A stretch of 64,000 nt of DNA, taken from assembly GCA_015061245.1 (NCBI GenBank), contig SUWY01000002.1, positions 1-64,000 on the forward strand. Direction: 5' to 3'. The stretch's first letter is position 1. The number at the start of each line of letters is the position of its first letter. The stretch is from Bacteroidales bacterium. Lineage in GTDB: Bacteria > Bacteroidota > Bacteroidia > Bacteroidales > Marinifilaceae. A program made the translations under genes and the position numbers. Of the stretch, positions 16,236 through 25,784 are shown piece by piece. Under the pieces are notes generated by a model. That model worked only from the letters and a program-made list of their open reading frames with translations, made no database searches and was not told the origin of the DNA.

Positions 16236-18506
16236 TTAATTAGCATACAACTTGGCAAACTTCAACAACAGCAATCTGACTCCATTGCCTGCAAATGAAA
16301 TTTTTGCCTTTTTCTGAGAGCCGAATCCATCTATCTCAATAACTGTACCCGCACCAAAAACCGGATGCAGCACCGCCATTCCAACCCGAATCTCATCTAT
16401 ATTTAATTGTTTTAAATTTGAAAGTTCAACCGAAGAAACACTACTCTGAGGACGCACAACTCTCTCCGGCTCTCTGCGTTCAGGGACAAACATCTTTCCA
16501 GGAGTTGTACGCTGACCAACATACTTAGGTTGCGCATACGAAGTTCCTCCACCTACTCTGTACTGCGAAGGTATCTCTGCAATAAAACGAGAGGGGCGCA
16601 TGCTTACGGTCTGGCCATTTCTGAATCGATTTGTTGCATAAGAGAGTACCAATCTTTTTCCAGCTCGGGTCACTGCCACATAGAACAATCTGCGCTCCTC
16701 CTCCAACTGCTTGGGCGAGCACATACTTGCCATACTGGGGAAAAGATCCTCCTCCAAACCAGAAATAATGACATTATCAAACTCCAATCCCTTAGCCGAG
16801 TGAACTGTCATCATGGTAACAAAACTCTGCCCCTCTGCAACCTCTTCATCTTGATCTGTCAAGAGTTGAATTGAAGCAATAAAGTTTGTCAACCTATCGG
16901 GCTCTCCATTTTTATAGGAATTCTCAACAAACTCCTTCACGCTGCTAACAAACTCCTGCTTATTCTCGCGGCGAGAGATACCCTCAGGAGAGTCATCACC
17001 ACCTAAGGCCTTATCCATTCCTGAAACATTCAAAATTTGAACCACCACATCAAAGGCATTTTTGTTCAATGCCTCCTCAGAGAAGGAACGTATCATGTCA
17101 CGAAATGCAGCCACTTTCTTAACTGTAGGAATCGACAAACCCGCCTCAGTACACATCTCTATTCTCTCAACCACACTCCATAGCGGAAGCTCCTCTTGAC
17201 GCGCAATCTGCACAATCTTATCTACCGTAGTATCACCTATGGCGCGCTTGGGAACATTAATAATTCTCCGGAGCGACTCCTCATCATTATTATTGACACT
17301 CAATCTAAGATATGCCAAAATATCCTTAATCTCAGCTCTTTGATAAAAAGATTTGGCTCCGTATATCTTATAAGGAATATTACCTTTTCTGAAAGCCTCC
17401 TCAAGAACACGAGACTGAGCATTTGTTCTGTACAGAATTGCAAAGCTATTATATCCCTGATTTAAACTCAAAGAGACACGCTTAACCTCTTGAGCAATAG
17501 CTAAAGCCTCCTCTCTGTCGGACATAGAGCGCAAAACCTTAATTGGCTCACCCTCCTCATTTTTCGAGAACACCTCTTTATGAATCTGCCCCTCATTCTT
17601 GTGAATCACACTATTGGCAGCATTTACAATAGTTGTAGTAGACCGATAGTTCTGCTCCAACTTATACAATTTATAGGCCGGATAGTCATTCTTAAAGTTC
17701 AAGATATTCTCAATTCTGGCTCCACGGAAAGAGTAGATACTTTGAGCATCATCGCCAACAACACAAATGTTCTGATGCACCTCAGACAATCGCTTAATTA
17801 TCAGATATTGGGCATAGTTAGTATCTTGATACTCGTCAACCAAGACATACGAGAACTTCTCTCTATACTTTTCAAGAATCTCAGGAAAATCTCGGAAAAG
17901 GATATTCATTTGTAGAAGCAGATCATCGAAATCCATCACATTATTCTGCTTACAACGTCGCTCATAGGTTTTATAAATCTCACCTGTCAATGGACGCTTT
18001 GCAGATGTGTCCTCGACTATAATTTCACGCTTCGCACAATAACGCTCAGCAGTTATCAGGTTATTCTTTGCCAATGATATTCTTGAAGCTATTCCCGCAG
18101 GACTATAGGTTTTATCATCGAGTTTCATCTCTTTGATAATCGATTTAATCAAATTGCGAGAATCCTGAGCATCGTATATGGTAAAATCTGATGTATAGCC
18201 CAAATTGTCCGCCTCTATGCGAAGTATTGATGAAAAGATTGAGTGAAAGGTTCCCATCCAAAGTTGAGAAGAGATGTTATTGCCCAACAACGAATCAATA
18301 CGACTCTTCATTTCGCGCGAGGCCTTGTTTGTAAAGGTCAGTGCCAAAATTTTGTATGGCTTAACTCCATTTGCAAGAAGCTGCGCAATTCTATAGGTAA
18401 GCACACGAGTTTTACCGGAACCGGCTCCGGCAATAACCAATGCCGCACCCTCCGTCTCTTGTACCGCCCTTAGCTGCACTTCATTTAAATCACTGGAAAA
18501 ATCCAC
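16236..18506 (-). CDS. UvrD/PcrA family superfamily-1 DNA helicase
   Basis: This is a 3'-5' DNA helicase used in nucleotide-excision repair and replication-fork clearance. The 756-residue protein has LNEVQLRAVQ (Q motif), Walker A AGAGSGKTRVLTYRI, Walker B LVDEYQDTNYAQY, QNYRSTTTI, and the C-terminal VTRAGKRLVLSYA motif, in PcrA order. A C-terminal segment of about 50 residues resembles the PcrA Tudor-like RNA polymerase contact (GMAVLHPVFGAGTVIEI). I start it at GTG 18506: the longer frame to 18626 would translate the tRNA-Leu terminator. A 7-bp inverted repeat (18561-18581) lies in the leader. Confidence 0.93.
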   Translation of the reverse strand: MDFSSDLNEVQLRAVQETEGAALVIAGAGSGKTRVLTYRIAQLLANGVKPYKILALTFTNKASREMKSRIDSLLGNNISSQLWMGTFHSIFSSILRIEADNLGYTSDFTIYDAQDSRNLIKSIIKEMKLDDKTYSPAGIASRISLAKNNLITAERYCAKREIIVEDTSAKRPLTGEIYKTYERRCKQNNVMDFDDLLLQMNILFRDFPEILEKYREKFSYVLVDEYQDTNYAQYLIIKRLSEVHQNICVVGDDAQSIYSFRGARIENILNFKNDYPAYKLYKLEQNYRSTTTIVNAANSVIHKNEGQIHKEVFSKNEEGEPIKVLRSMSDREEALAIAQEVKRVSLSLNQGYNSFAILYRTNAQSRVLEEAFRKGNIPYKIYGAKSFYQRAEIKDILAYLRLSVNNNDEESLRRIINVPKRAIGDTTVDKIVQIARQEELPLWSVVERIEMCTEAGLSIPTVKKVAAFRDMIRSFSEEALNKNAFDVVVQILNVSGMDKALGGDDSPEGISRRENKQEFVSSVKEFVENSYKNGEPDRLTNFIASIQLLTDQDEEVAEGQSFVTMMTVHSAKGLEFDNVIISGLEEDLFPSMASMCSPKQLEEERRLFYVAVTRAGKRLVLSYATNRFRNGQTVSMRPSRFIAEIPSQYRVGGGTSYAQPKYVGQRTTPGKMFVPERREPERVVRPQSSVSSVELSNLKQLNIDEIRVGMAVLHPVFGAGTVIEIDGFGSQKKAKISFAGNGVRLLLLKFAKLYAN

Positions 18507-18597
18507 AATAAAACAGAATCGTATTAAACAACCAATATTAAAATGGGAACTTATCAAGGTGTTTTGAAACAGTCTCAAAACAGATTCTAAAGAGTAC

Positions 18598-18622
18598 AAA
18601 AAAAGGCGACTTTTGTCGCCCT
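18598..18622 (-). terminator. tRNA-Leu terminator
   Basis: GGCGAC-TTTT-GTCGCC forms a hairpin. On the minus strand it is followed by seven T residues, directly 3' of tRNA-Leu. Confidence 0.85.
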
Positions 18623-18631
18623 TCACCCTTG

Positions 18632-18716
18632 TACTCGGGGCGGGAATCGAACCCGCACGTCTTTAAGGGACACTGGATTTTGAGTCCAGCGCGTCTACCA
18701 ATTCCGCCACCCGAGC
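18632..18716 (-). tRNA. tRNA-Leu (CAA anticodon)
   Basis: The 85-nt class II tRNA has acceptor GCTCGGG/CCCGAGT, anticodon stem CTGGA/TCCAG with loop CTCAAAA (anticodon CAA), a long variable arm (TGTCCCTTAAAGACGT), and T arm GCGGG-TTCGATT-CCCGC. The long variable arm and anticodon identify leucine. CCA is not encoded. Its own promoter lies just upstream and a terminator just downstream. Confidence 0.96.
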
Positions 18717-18730
18717 GCTGATTTCGGTTG

Positions 18731-18761
18731 CAAAGGTAGATAAAATTTCTTAATCACCAAA
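18731..18761 (-). promoter_or_regulatory. tRNA-Leu promoter (-33 and -7)
   Basis: On the minus strand TTTG (18761-18758) and TACCTTTG (18738-18731) are 19 bp apart. The -7 element ends about 14 bp before the mature 5' end of tRNA-Leu. Confidence 0.8.
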
Positions 18762-18780
18762 CAATTTGAACTCTTTTTTT

Positions 18781-18788
18781 TATCTTTG
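18781..18788 (+). promoter_or_regulatory. promoter -7 element of the S37-type peptidase gene
   Basis: TATCTTTG fits TAnnTTTG and is preceded by a T-rich stretch. It predicts a leader of roughly 95 nt before the ATG at 18892. Confidence 0.5.
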
Positions 18789-18891
18789 TGTGTGTTTTTT
18801 CTGAAGTATCATCTGCCAAAAGGCAGAAAAACCCAAGCAAACACTTAAAACACAGATAATTATAAAAAATAGAAACATAAAAAATAATTGT

Positions 18892-20250
18892 ATGGTAAAG
18901 ATTAAAAAAATTTGCTTTAGCCTTATTTTAATTATTGCTGTCGCATTTAATGCCTCGGCAATCGATATTGCAACCGCACTAAAATTCATCCCTCAGGTTG
19001 ACAATATCAAGAAAATTGAGACCAATGGATTCTTAGAGAGCTACTCATTTACATTTGAACAGCCAATTGATCATAGAAATCCTGACCTTGGCTCATTCAA
19101 ACAGCGGGTAATTCTTCAACACAACCGTCAAAGTGCACCTGTCGTTGCAGTTTTGGAGGGATATATGATATGGGGTTACACAAAGAGCGAGCCATGCGAA
19201 ATTCTTAATGCCAACCAAATCATTATTGAACACCGATTCTTTGCCGAGAGCATTCCCGACGACGGAATAATTCCATGGGAACACCTTACCATATACAATG
19301 CAGCCCATGATCAACACCAAATTATTCAAGCCTTAAAGGATAAAATTTACAACAACAATAAGTGGGTTACAACCGGAATCAGCAAGGGCGGACAGACAAC
19401 AATCTTCCACCGCTTCTTCTTCCCTAACGACGTTGATGTAAGCGTACCATACGTGGCACCCCTCAACTTGGATTTCGTGGACCCTCGCCTACAAAAGAAT
19501 CTAAACAGATTGGGCTCAGGAAAGGGCAAAGGCGCAGCCATAAAGATTTTGGCCGGAAATAGCGATGATGCACCTAAATTCCTTATTCGAGATTTCCAGA
19601 CACACTGCTTCGAGAACATTGACGAGCTATACGCCATGTTTGAGAAAGATGTAGCAAAACATGGATGGCAATATAAGAGCGTGGGCGGTGCAAAACGAGC
19701 ATTGGAGTTAATGATTCTAGAGTATCCATTTGCTTTCTGGCAAGGAGGCGAAAGCGTATCTGCAATTCCAAATGCCGATGTTGATGGTAACGAAGATTTT
19801 TATGCTCATTTAACCAAAGTATCACCTCCATCATTCTTCGAGGATAGCGAAATTGAGACCTTCAGACCATTCTTCTATCAAGCACTTACCGAGATTGGAT
19901 TCTATGACTACAAAGTACGTCCATTCAAGAAATACTTGCCAAACGACAAGAAAGATATAACCTTTGAATTCTGCTTGGATGAGGCAGCAGCTAAAGCGGC
20001 AGCGAAGATAGAGTACAATCCTAAAAAGATGCGATACATTGCAAAGTGGCTACAAGAGGAGGCCAAAAAGATGATCTTCATCTATGGAGGCAACGATGCC
20101 TGGTCGGGTACACAGGTAAACCTTAAAGGCAACCCATTCTGCTACAAATTTGTATGCGAGGGGAAAGCGCACGGAGCATGTATTGAGGATTTTGAGCAAA
20201 TCACAAGCACCTATATCAAAACAAAATTAAATGACTGGATGAACAATTAA
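18892..20250 (+). CDS. S37-type (PS-10) exported tripeptidyl aminopeptidase
   Basis: The 452-residue protein has a signal peptide (hydrophobic 6-20, ending NASA) and the PS-10/S37 serine peptidase organisation: SFTFEQPIDHRNPDLGSFKQR, then the nucleophile elbow TTGISKGGQT (catalytic Ser near 165). The catalytic Asp is predicted in YGGNDAWSG and the His in GKAHGACIEDF near the C-terminus. The family removes N-terminal tripeptides from substrates outside the cytoplasm, so peptide scavenging in the periplasm is inferred. There is no lipobox. It is convergent with the AI-2E permease gene, 7 bp away. Confidence 0.87.
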   Translation: MVKIKKICFSLILIIAVAFNASAIDIATALKFIPQVDNIKKIETNGFLESYSFTFEQPIDHRNPDLGSFKQRVILQHNRQSAPVVAVLEGYMIWGYTKSEPCEILNANQIIIEHRFFAESIPDDGIIPWEHLTIYNAAHDQHQIIQALKDKIYNNNKWVTTGISKGGQTTIFHRFFFPNDVDVSVPYVAPLNLDFVDPRLQKNLNRLGSGKGKGAAIKILAGNSDDAPKFLIRDFQTHCFENIDELYAMFEKDVAKHGWQYKSVGGAKRALELMILEYPFAFWQGGESVSAIPNADVDGNEDFYAHLTKVSPPSFFEDSEIETFRPFFYQALTEIGFYDYKVRPFKKYLPNDKKDITFEFCLDEAAAKAAAKIEYNPKKMRYIAKWLQEEAKKMIFIYGGNDAWSGTQVNLKGNPFCYKFVCEGKAHGACIEDFEQITSTYIKTKLNDWMNN

Positions 20251-20257
20251 TGTTCAT

Positions 20258-21379
20258 TCAGTCAATCTCTTTTCGCATTCCTGCCGTAATTTTTCGGACC
20301 AGATTGTACTTGCTGAAAAACTCAACAAGCACCACACGCAAAATGGTATAGGCAGGAATTGCAAATATCATGCCCGGAATTCCGGCCATACTACCTGCAA
20401 TCAAAAGGATAATAAATATCTCTAATGGGTGGGCATGAACGCTGTTTCCATATACATACGGTTGGAAGAAAAACACATCAAACCCTTTAGTCAACAAAAA
20501 GACAATCTCCATATACAACAGACGAGGCAAAAGCTCTGTCGCAAAATCCATTGTTCCCATATAGGTAACAACCGCAATTGACAAACCTACCAACATTCCG
20601 ATAATAGGACCGATATATGGAATAATAACCATAAAGCCGGTTATCATTGCAATAATCAAAGCCTTTTTAATCTCTAAGCCTACAATAAGCAGACCTACCG
20701 TATTCAAGGTCATCACGGCAAGCATCTCCAGCAATAGACCAACAGAGTATCTTACCAATAACTTTTCACATGAATTCAACGCACTCTTAACTTGCTCCTC
20801 ATACTTCGTAGGTGAAAAAGTTAATACCATTCGGGTAAACAATCCGCTATCCTTAAGAAAGAAGAAAGAGATAAATGTAACCGAAAAAACTCCTATGGCA
20901 ATTGTTGAAACCGCTCCGGCCAATGTGCTGAACATATCTGTCAATCCGGTTAAACTAAACACCGAACTTGCAGCCATCATCACTCTCGACTTCAAATCGG
21001 TATTGACATCGACCAATCCAAAACCCTTCAAATACTCCTGAGCAGTTGCCAACGGAGCATCTATTCTCTTCATAAAATCGGCAGCATTCCAATTTCGAAT
21101 AGTCTCGAACTCTCCGTAAACCAAGGGAATTACAAACCAAAAGAAGAGAATAGCGAAAGACCATATAGCTACCAAAGCCACTGTTGCCTTCAAAGCATTT
21201 CCCGGTCTCCACTCTCCAATTCTGACCTTTCCCAAAAGGTCAACTATCGGACGACCCACAAAAGCAACAATTACCGATATCAAAATATAGGCAATTATAT
21301 CAAAACAGTACCAACAGAAGAGGCCTACACATACTGCGATAGCCACCCCTGTAATATATTTAAGCACAGAATTATTCAT
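20258..21379 (-). CDS. AI-2E family transporter (permease)
   Basis: The 373-residue membrane protein has the family pattern: two N-terminal helices, a pair after VDLLGKVRIGE, a soluble loop of about 80 residues, and a C-terminal helix cluster containing MITGFMVIIPYIGPIIGMLVG. Relatives include YdiK, PerM and TqsA, with roles reported in autoinducer-2 export or Na+/H+ exchange. The substrate here is unknown. Its start overlaps the purine nucleoside phosphorylase stop by 8 bp, so the two are translationally coupled. Confidence 0.88.
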   Translation of the reverse strand: MNNSVLKYITGVAIAVCVGLFCWYCFDIIAYILISVIVAFVGRPIVDLLGKVRIGEWRPGNALKATVALVAIWSFAILFFWFVIPLVYGEFETIRNWNAADFMKRIDAPLATAQEYLKGFGLVDVNTDLKSRVMMAASSVFSLTGLTDMFSTLAGAVSTIAIGVFSVTFISFFFLKDSGLFTRMVLTFSPTKYEEQVKSALNSCEKLLVRYSVGLLLEMLAVMTLNTVGLLIVGLEIKKALIIAMITGFMVIIPYIGPIIGMLVGLSIAVVTYMGTMDFATELLPRLLYMEIVFLLTKGFDVFFFQPYVYGNSVHAHPLEIFIILLIAGSMAGIPGMIFAIPAYTILRVVLVEFFSKYNLVRKITAGMRKEID

Positions 21380-22196
21380 TGATCTGTATATTTGAAACTA
21401 TAGCACTGAAAAGAGCTGTCATTTTAGGTTGGACAGAATTTCCAATATCTTGAACCTCACAGTGATTTGTCTTGATTTTTTCGGGCGAGGCAGTACTATT
21501 GGTAATTACCGACATTCCAAAACACTCTATTCCCGAATGACGCGCTACAATAATCTCAGGAACAGTTGACATTCCGACAGCATCGGCACCAATTACGCGC
21601 AACCAATGGTACTCTGCCGGTGTTTCGTACGAGGGTCCCTGCAAGCCGGCATACACTCCACTAACCAACTCCAATCCCAACTCTTTAGCCTGTTCAAAAG
21701 CAATGGCACGAATACGAGGAGAGTAGGCATCGACCATTGTAGGGAAACGCTCTCCAAACTCTTCTAAATTCTTACCATGCAACGGATGTTCAGGGAATAG
21801 ATTAATATGATCCGTAATAACCATCATATCTCCGACAAGAAACTCCTGATTTACTCCACCTGCAGCGTTAGAGACCAACAATACCTTAACCCCCAACTTG
21901 CTCAAAACTCGAATCGGGAAAGTAACTTGTTGCATTGAATACCCCTCATAGTAGTGAAAACGCCCCTGCATAACCAAAACACGCTTACCACCAAACCAAC
22001 CTGCAAGCAAGTTACCACTATGTCCCTTAACTGTTGAAACAGGGAAATTTGGAATCTCTGAGTATGGAATGGTCTGCTCAATATTCATAGCCTTAACCAA
22101 ACCTCCAAGACCAGAACCCAGAATAATACCAACATGGTACTCTCCTGTCAACTTACTCTGTAGATACTCTACACTCTCAATTATTCTTTGCAACAT
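21372..22196 (-). CDS. purine nucleoside phosphorylase
   Basis: This trimeric-type PNP cleaves inosine and guanosine with phosphate in purine salvage. Motifs visible in the 274-residue product are GIILGSGLGGL near the N-terminus, FPVSTVKGHSGNLLAG, the phosphate-site MQGRFHYYEGY, VSNAAGGVN, and the purine-site Glu in YAGLQGPSYETPAE, followed by VGMSTVPEIIVARH. I start at ATG 22196 (MLQRI), because the longer frame reads well back into lpxK. The 20-bp overlap with lpxK and 8-bp overlap with the permease gene indicate one operon. Confidence 0.93.
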   Translation of the reverse strand: MLQRIIESVEYLQSKLTGEYHVGIILGSGLGGLVKAMNIEQTIPYSEIPNFPVSTVKGHSGNLLAGWFGGKRVLVMQGRFHYYEGYSMQQVTFPIRVLSKLGVKVLLVSNAAGGVNQEFLVGDMMVITDHINLFPEHPLHGKNLEEFGERFPTMVDAYSPRIRAIAFEQAKELGLELVSGVYAGLQGPSYETPAEYHWLRVIGADAVGMSTVPEIIVARHSGIECFGMSVITNSTASPEKIKTNHCEVQDIGNSVQPKMTALFSAIVSNIQINE

Positions 22197-23259
22197 AATC
22201 CAAAACCGCTTCGGACAAAGAGTCTTTGCCACTATTAATAAAATTCACCACAATAGGAACGTAGTATAGACTATCTATCCATGAAGGCAAAACCATCTCG
22301 GACAACTTAACTGCATCCTTCTCTGTAGTAATTATATATTTTGGTCCGTTGGGAAGCTCCACCAATGCCTTGGTAATCTTATCCAAATCGACATCATTAT
22401 ACTTATGGTGATCGGCAAAAGCTAATAACTTATATCTATCCGGGAAATTCTTACGAATATGCCTTATGAATGGTTTGGGTTGTGCAATACCTGTAACAAC
22501 AAGCAACGAGGCTCCACTCTGATAAATTCTCTCCAGCCACTCATCAAAACCTCTGCTCTCAACCTCTCCTGTTACACGCATAGGTTTACCGTATGATACT
22601 CTGCTATAGTAGAGGCTTTGATATGGATACATATCAAGACTTGTCATTACCACTCGCCTATCAAGCGGAGTCAAATTATCCGGGCACTTTGTTACAATAA
22701 CGTGAGTAGCCCTGTGAATAGCACTCTTCCACCCCTCACGCAAACGCCCCAATGGCAGTAACTTATCTTTATAAATTGGACGGTTGTAATCACAAAGCAG
22801 GATATTCATACCAGCCTTTACATACCTATGCTGGTAAGCATCGTCCAAAACTATAACTTGAGGAGGTTCAGGCAAAGCCAACAATCGCTTAATTCCTACA
22901 ACCCTCTTTTCACAACAAGAAACAATAACATTAGGGAATTTTCTATAAATCTGCATAGGTTCATCCCCTATCTCCGCAGCGGTTGTAGCCGGAGTTGCAA
23001 GGATAAAACCTTTGGATTTTCTTTTGTACCCTCTACTAAGGGTTGCCACTCTATACTTTTTAGAAAGTACCGACACAATATACTCCGTATGGGGAGTCTT
23101 TCCTGTTCCCCCTACAGTAGCATTACCAACGCATATAATTGGTACATTAAAACTCCTTGACTTTAAGGCACCTATATCAAACAAGGCATTCCTCAAAGTC
23201 ACACAGAATCCATATATGGAAGCCAGTGGCTTTAGCAAAATCTTTACAAAAACATTCAT
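22177..23259 (-). CDS. lpxK: tetraacyldisaccharide 4'-kinase
   Basis: LpxK phosphorylates the 4' position of the tetraacyl lipid A precursor at the inner membrane. The 360-residue protein has an N-terminal helix, the P-loop CVGNATVGGTGKTPHTEYI, RGYKRKSKGF, and LDDAYQHRYV, all in family order. ATG 23259 is preferred over an upstream GTG at 23271, which lies only 7 bp from a -7 element. It heads the lpxK-PNP-permease operon. Confidence 0.95.
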   Translation of the reverse strand: MNVFVKILLKPLASIYGFCVTLRNALFDIGALKSRSFNVPIICVGNATVGGTGKTPHTEYIVSVLSKKYRVATLSRGYKRKSKGFILATPATTAAEIGDEPMQIYRKFPNVIVSCCEKRVVGIKRLLALPEPPQVIVLDDAYQHRYVKAGMNILLCDYNRPIYKDKLLPLGRLREGWKSAIHRATHVIVTKCPDNLTPLDRRVVMTSLDMYPYQSLYYSRVSYGKPMRVTGEVESRGFDEWLERIYQSGASLLVVTGIAQPKPFIRHIRKNFPDRYKLLAFADHHKYNDVDLDKITKALVELPNGPKYIITTEKDAVKLSEMVLPSWIDSLYYVPIVVNFINSGKDSLSEAVLDYVAKNN

Positions 23260-23277
23260 AACTGTGTGCACTTGCTA

Positions 23278-23308
23278 CAAAGTTAAATATAAAATGTTCA
23301 TTCTGTCA
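23278..23308 (-). promoter_or_regulatory. lpxK promoter
   Basis: On the minus strand TAACTTTG (23285-23278) is preceded by TTGA (23308-23305) at 19 bp. The -7 element lies about 19 bp before the chosen lpxK ATG. Confidence 0.6.
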
Positions 23309-23355
23309 AGATTTTGGTTATAATTATTTACATAAATAGAACCTATAAGAACAGC

Positions 23356-23742
23356 CTATTTCCTCTTTTTCTTTATTTTATTTATATAGTTCTTTATCGT
23401 CTTCTGTCTTTCTTTTAGACGTGTATCGCATTCTGGATTCTCTTTTGAAATAACACAAGCAGACATAGAGCCATATTTACTTGGTACACAACAACGTATC
23501 TTCTTCCATACTCCAGTATCATCAAAAATAGTATCAATTTTAATTGCCATCGCTTTAACATCACTACTATCATACCAATAAACCTCAGATATATAACCAA
23601 TTACAAATGTTACCCCATCCTTGGTCATACCCATTTCATATTTCTCCTCATAAGTTCTTGCTAAAACTAATAAAACTCCCCACAATATTAATAGTAGAAA
23701 AAAAATAATTATTCCTATCATTTTAAGTCTCTTAATCCACAT
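23356..23742 (-). CDS. small membrane-anchored cysteine-motif protein C
   Basis: I do not recognise this 128-residue protein by full-length family. It has one hydrophobic helix (about residues 8-29) after a short basic start, then an exported part with YWYDSSDV and the cysteine block C-C-V-x(9)-C-x(8)-C, followed by a lysine-rich tail. Two proteins earlier in the same operon carry the same block with x(7). The final Cys is preceded by Glu in all three. The helix has no lipobox, so it could be an N-terminal anchor or an uncleaved signal. Function unknown. It starts 1 bp after the CxxC lipoprotein gene and is the last gene of the five-gene operon. Confidence 0.7.
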   Translation of the reverse strand: MWIKRLKMIGIIIFFLLLILWGVLLVLARTYEEKYEMGMTKDGVTFVIGYISEVYWYDSSDVKAMAIKIDTIFDDTGVWKKIRCCVPSKYGSMSACVISKENPECDTRLKERQKTIKNYINKIKKKRK

Positions 23743-23743
23743 A

Positions 23744-24286
23744 CTACTCTTTATTATTCATTAATATTTCATTAAATTCTCTTAATACACGCTTACTCCT
23801 CAAAATATCTCCTACAAGAACTATTCTATTTGCCGAATCTATCATTAATGACTTAATACCTCCATTAACAACGTATGTGTTAGCACTTCTGAACATTGTG
23901 CATGTATCTAAAAAAAGAGGATAATATATATTTGCGTGAAATAAAGACTCCCTATTGAAATCAACAAATTCTTTCTTACTTTCAAAAATAAAATAAAGTG
24001 ATAGTTGTTCTGGATTATCAGCAGCATAATTAACAAGACTCAACCAGCGTGGCAACTGATTAATAGAACACGAAGAACAACTTAATGAATCAACAAATAC
24101 TATATACTTATAATTACTCCTACACATTCCAACAGCTATAGTATCATCTTGCATTGCTACACAATCCAATCCACTAGGAATATCTACTATCAATCCATTA
24201 TATTTATTCATATTCCGCTGACATGAACAAAATAAAAGAAGAAAACAAAGAAAAAACAATTTTAGATTTTCTAATTTCAACACCAT
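23744..24286 (-). CDS. CxxC (thioredoxin-like) lipoprotein
   Basis: The 180-residue protein has a hydrophobic signal (about 9-20) ending in the lipobox-like LLFCSCQRN, so it is probably a lipoprotein. The central segment YIVFVDSLSCSSCSINQLPRW places a CxxC at the position of a thioredoxin active site, after a beta-strand. The C-terminal TYVVNGGIKSLMID resembles the cis-Pro/sheet region, without an obvious Pro. The protein at 61718-62512 has the same FVDSxCxxC segment fused to DUF1573. A thiol-disulphide role acting on the cysteine-rich partner peptides is inferred from context. It lies between genes for two of those peptides. Confidence 0.68.
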   Translation of the reverse strand: MVLKLENLKLFFLCFLLLFCSCQRNMNKYNGLIVDIPSGLDCVAMQDDTIAVGMCRSNYKYIVFVDSLSCSSCSINQLPRWLSLVNYAADNPEQLSLYFIFESKKEFVDFNRESLFHANIYYPLFLDTCTMFRSANTYVVNGGIKSLMIDSANRIVLVGDILRSKRVLREFNEILMNNKE

Positions 24287-24296
24287 ACATTTTATA

Positions 24297-24632
24297 TTAA
24301 TGCGGTTGTCTATCTACACTTTGCTTACACTCCATAGACTCTATTAAGAAATTACAACCGGCATCCGGTGTAGCATCAACGCAACATGTAATTAAAACAC
24401 ACTCTCGCTGTATAGCAAGAGAAATATCAACTCCAATATCATAAACAACGTTTGTTCTATTATGATACCAAAGTGGTTTTGATATGAAACCCATTGAGAA
24501 TCCTGGCTTTAGTTCTGTAGCCGTCAAGGTATCAACATCATTACAATCAAATAGATTAAGTTTACCTGAGGCTATTTTTAGCGAAATAACCACAATTAAA
24601 ACATATACTATTCCACAAACTATCTTCTTCAT
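24297..24632 (-). CDS. small exported cysteine-motif protein B (NVEALA-like)
   Basis: The 111-residue product has one hydrophobic N-terminal helix (about 5-21), then LNLFDCNDVDTLTATE, which resembles a degenerate NVEALA segment (exported small peptides common in gut Bacteroidales). SKPLWYHNRTNV follows, and finally the block C-C-V-x(7)-C-x(8)-C. The spacing is identical to protein A at 25785-26114. The CC pair and final E-C are the best conserved positions. Function unknown; export and disulphide formation are inferred. It begins 2 bp after the propeller lipoprotein stop, inside the operon. Confidence 0.72.
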   Translation of the reverse strand: MKKIVCGIVYVLIVVISLKIASGKLNLFDCNDVDTLTATELKPGFSMGFISKPLWYHNRTNVVYDIGVDISLAIQRECVLITCCVDATPDAGCNFLIESMECKQSVDRQPH

Positions 24633-24634
24633 AA

Positions 24635-25768
24635 TTATTTATTTAATGCTTTCTTTATCTTATATCTTACCAATACAGGATTTGAATCTTCATTTATATC
24701 AGGAAACTCATCATGCGCCTTCTCTAAAATTGAGCCCACCATTAAATATGTAAAAAGATAATCATTACTTGAAAATGCAAAATAACCATAAAAACCATAA
24801 TCGTCTATTACATCAACGCCCTTACCTATCTCCTTTATTAGCTTTCGGTTTCTCGTATCGTAAAATAATGTACGTACGTTATTTTGCGTCTGAACTCTAA
24901 AGTGCAAAAAATTACTTATTTCAAAGTAATCATTTTTAGTATATAGAGTTCCTGGTTCTGCACTGTGAAAATCAAACAATTCATCATTAGCTACATCGCT
25001 AGGAATATCTATGTCAATATCAAGCTGATATGCCACTCTCACTGAATCACAGGAAATATGGTATATTCTATCATAATCTTCACCCCCCATTAAACCTATC
25101 AAACTATCGTTAATTCGCCTAAAATATTTAGGATACAAACCACCATACAAAAAATCGTCATCAATATGTACATGATGATCTTTGAACTTTCCCATAGAAT
25201 CCAATCTCCATAATCCCCTACGATTTCCTTCCATATAATCAGGAGTATATAACAAGAAATCTCCATTAGGCAACACTGCCATATCTCGCACAATATCCTC
25301 TATTTGCACAGAACGTATATATTCTCCATTTTCTGAATAAATCTGGATTCTACGCGAAGCGATATCTAATATAGAAATTTCCATTGTTGCAGGATTTACA
25401 TCAAACGTATTTAATGCAAGGTACTCTTCAGGACCACGACCTGGATGTGAGATAAGATTTTCTATCAAACCATTATCTGCCACTACAAATATTCCCTTAA
25501 TAGTTCTGTCATGAATAAAAAATTTACCTCCAATATACTGCAAATCAGTAATCTCACCTATAATCCAACTTTTATCATCTGGCGTTATAAGCCTAATGTA
25601 TTCTACCGTATCAATGATTGTGGATGTCCTAAAAGGAGTACAATCCTCTATAGACTTTCTAGTTTCTATAGGGATAATAAGACTTTTTGGATCTATTGGA
25701 ATGCTATCAACACTTGTCTTACAACCCCATATTAACAAAACCATGAACAAATATATAAGTCGTTTCAT
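24635..25768 (-). CDS. six-bladed beta-propeller lipoprotein
   Basis: The 377-residue protein has a lipoprotein signal (LLIWGCKTS, Cys 17). Repeating blade-like units follow: YIGGKFFIHDRTIKGIFVV, FDVNPATMEISILDI, RRIQIYSENGEYIRSV, MAVLPNGDFLLYTPD. These match the TolB-like six-bladed propeller lipoproteins of Bacteroidales. It ends NEDSNPVLVRYKIK, and the SNPxL-type ending recurs in the other two propeller proteins of this window. These proteins have no established activity; a surface or periplasmic binding scaffold is inferred. It is the second gene of the five-gene operon, between two cysteine-motif peptides. Confidence 0.83.
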   Translation of the reverse strand: MKRLIYLFMVLLIWGCKTSVDSIPIDPKSLIIPIETRKSIEDCTPFRTSTIIDTVEYIRLITPDDKSWIIGEITDLQYIGGKFFIHDRTIKGIFVVADNGLIENLISHPGRGPEEYLALNTFDVNPATMEISILDIASRRIQIYSENGEYIRSVQIEDIVRDMAVLPNGDFLLYTPDYMEGNRRGLWRLDSMGKFKDHHVHIDDDFLYGGLYPKYFRRINDSLIGLMGGEDYDRIYHISCDSVRVAYQLDIDIDIPSDVANDELFDFHSAEPGTLYTKNDYFEISNFLHFRVQTQNNVRTLFYDTRNRKLIKEIGKGVDVIDDYGFYGYFAFSSNDYLFTYLMVGSILEKAHDEFPDINEDSNPVLVRYKIKKALNK

Positions 25769-25784
25769 ATCAAATTTAACTAAA

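Noticed and set aside
18507..18626. N-terminal extension of the UvrD-like helicase
   Set aside because: It would translate the tRNA-Leu terminator and shows no similarity to helicase N-termini; GTG 18506 gives the normal family start.
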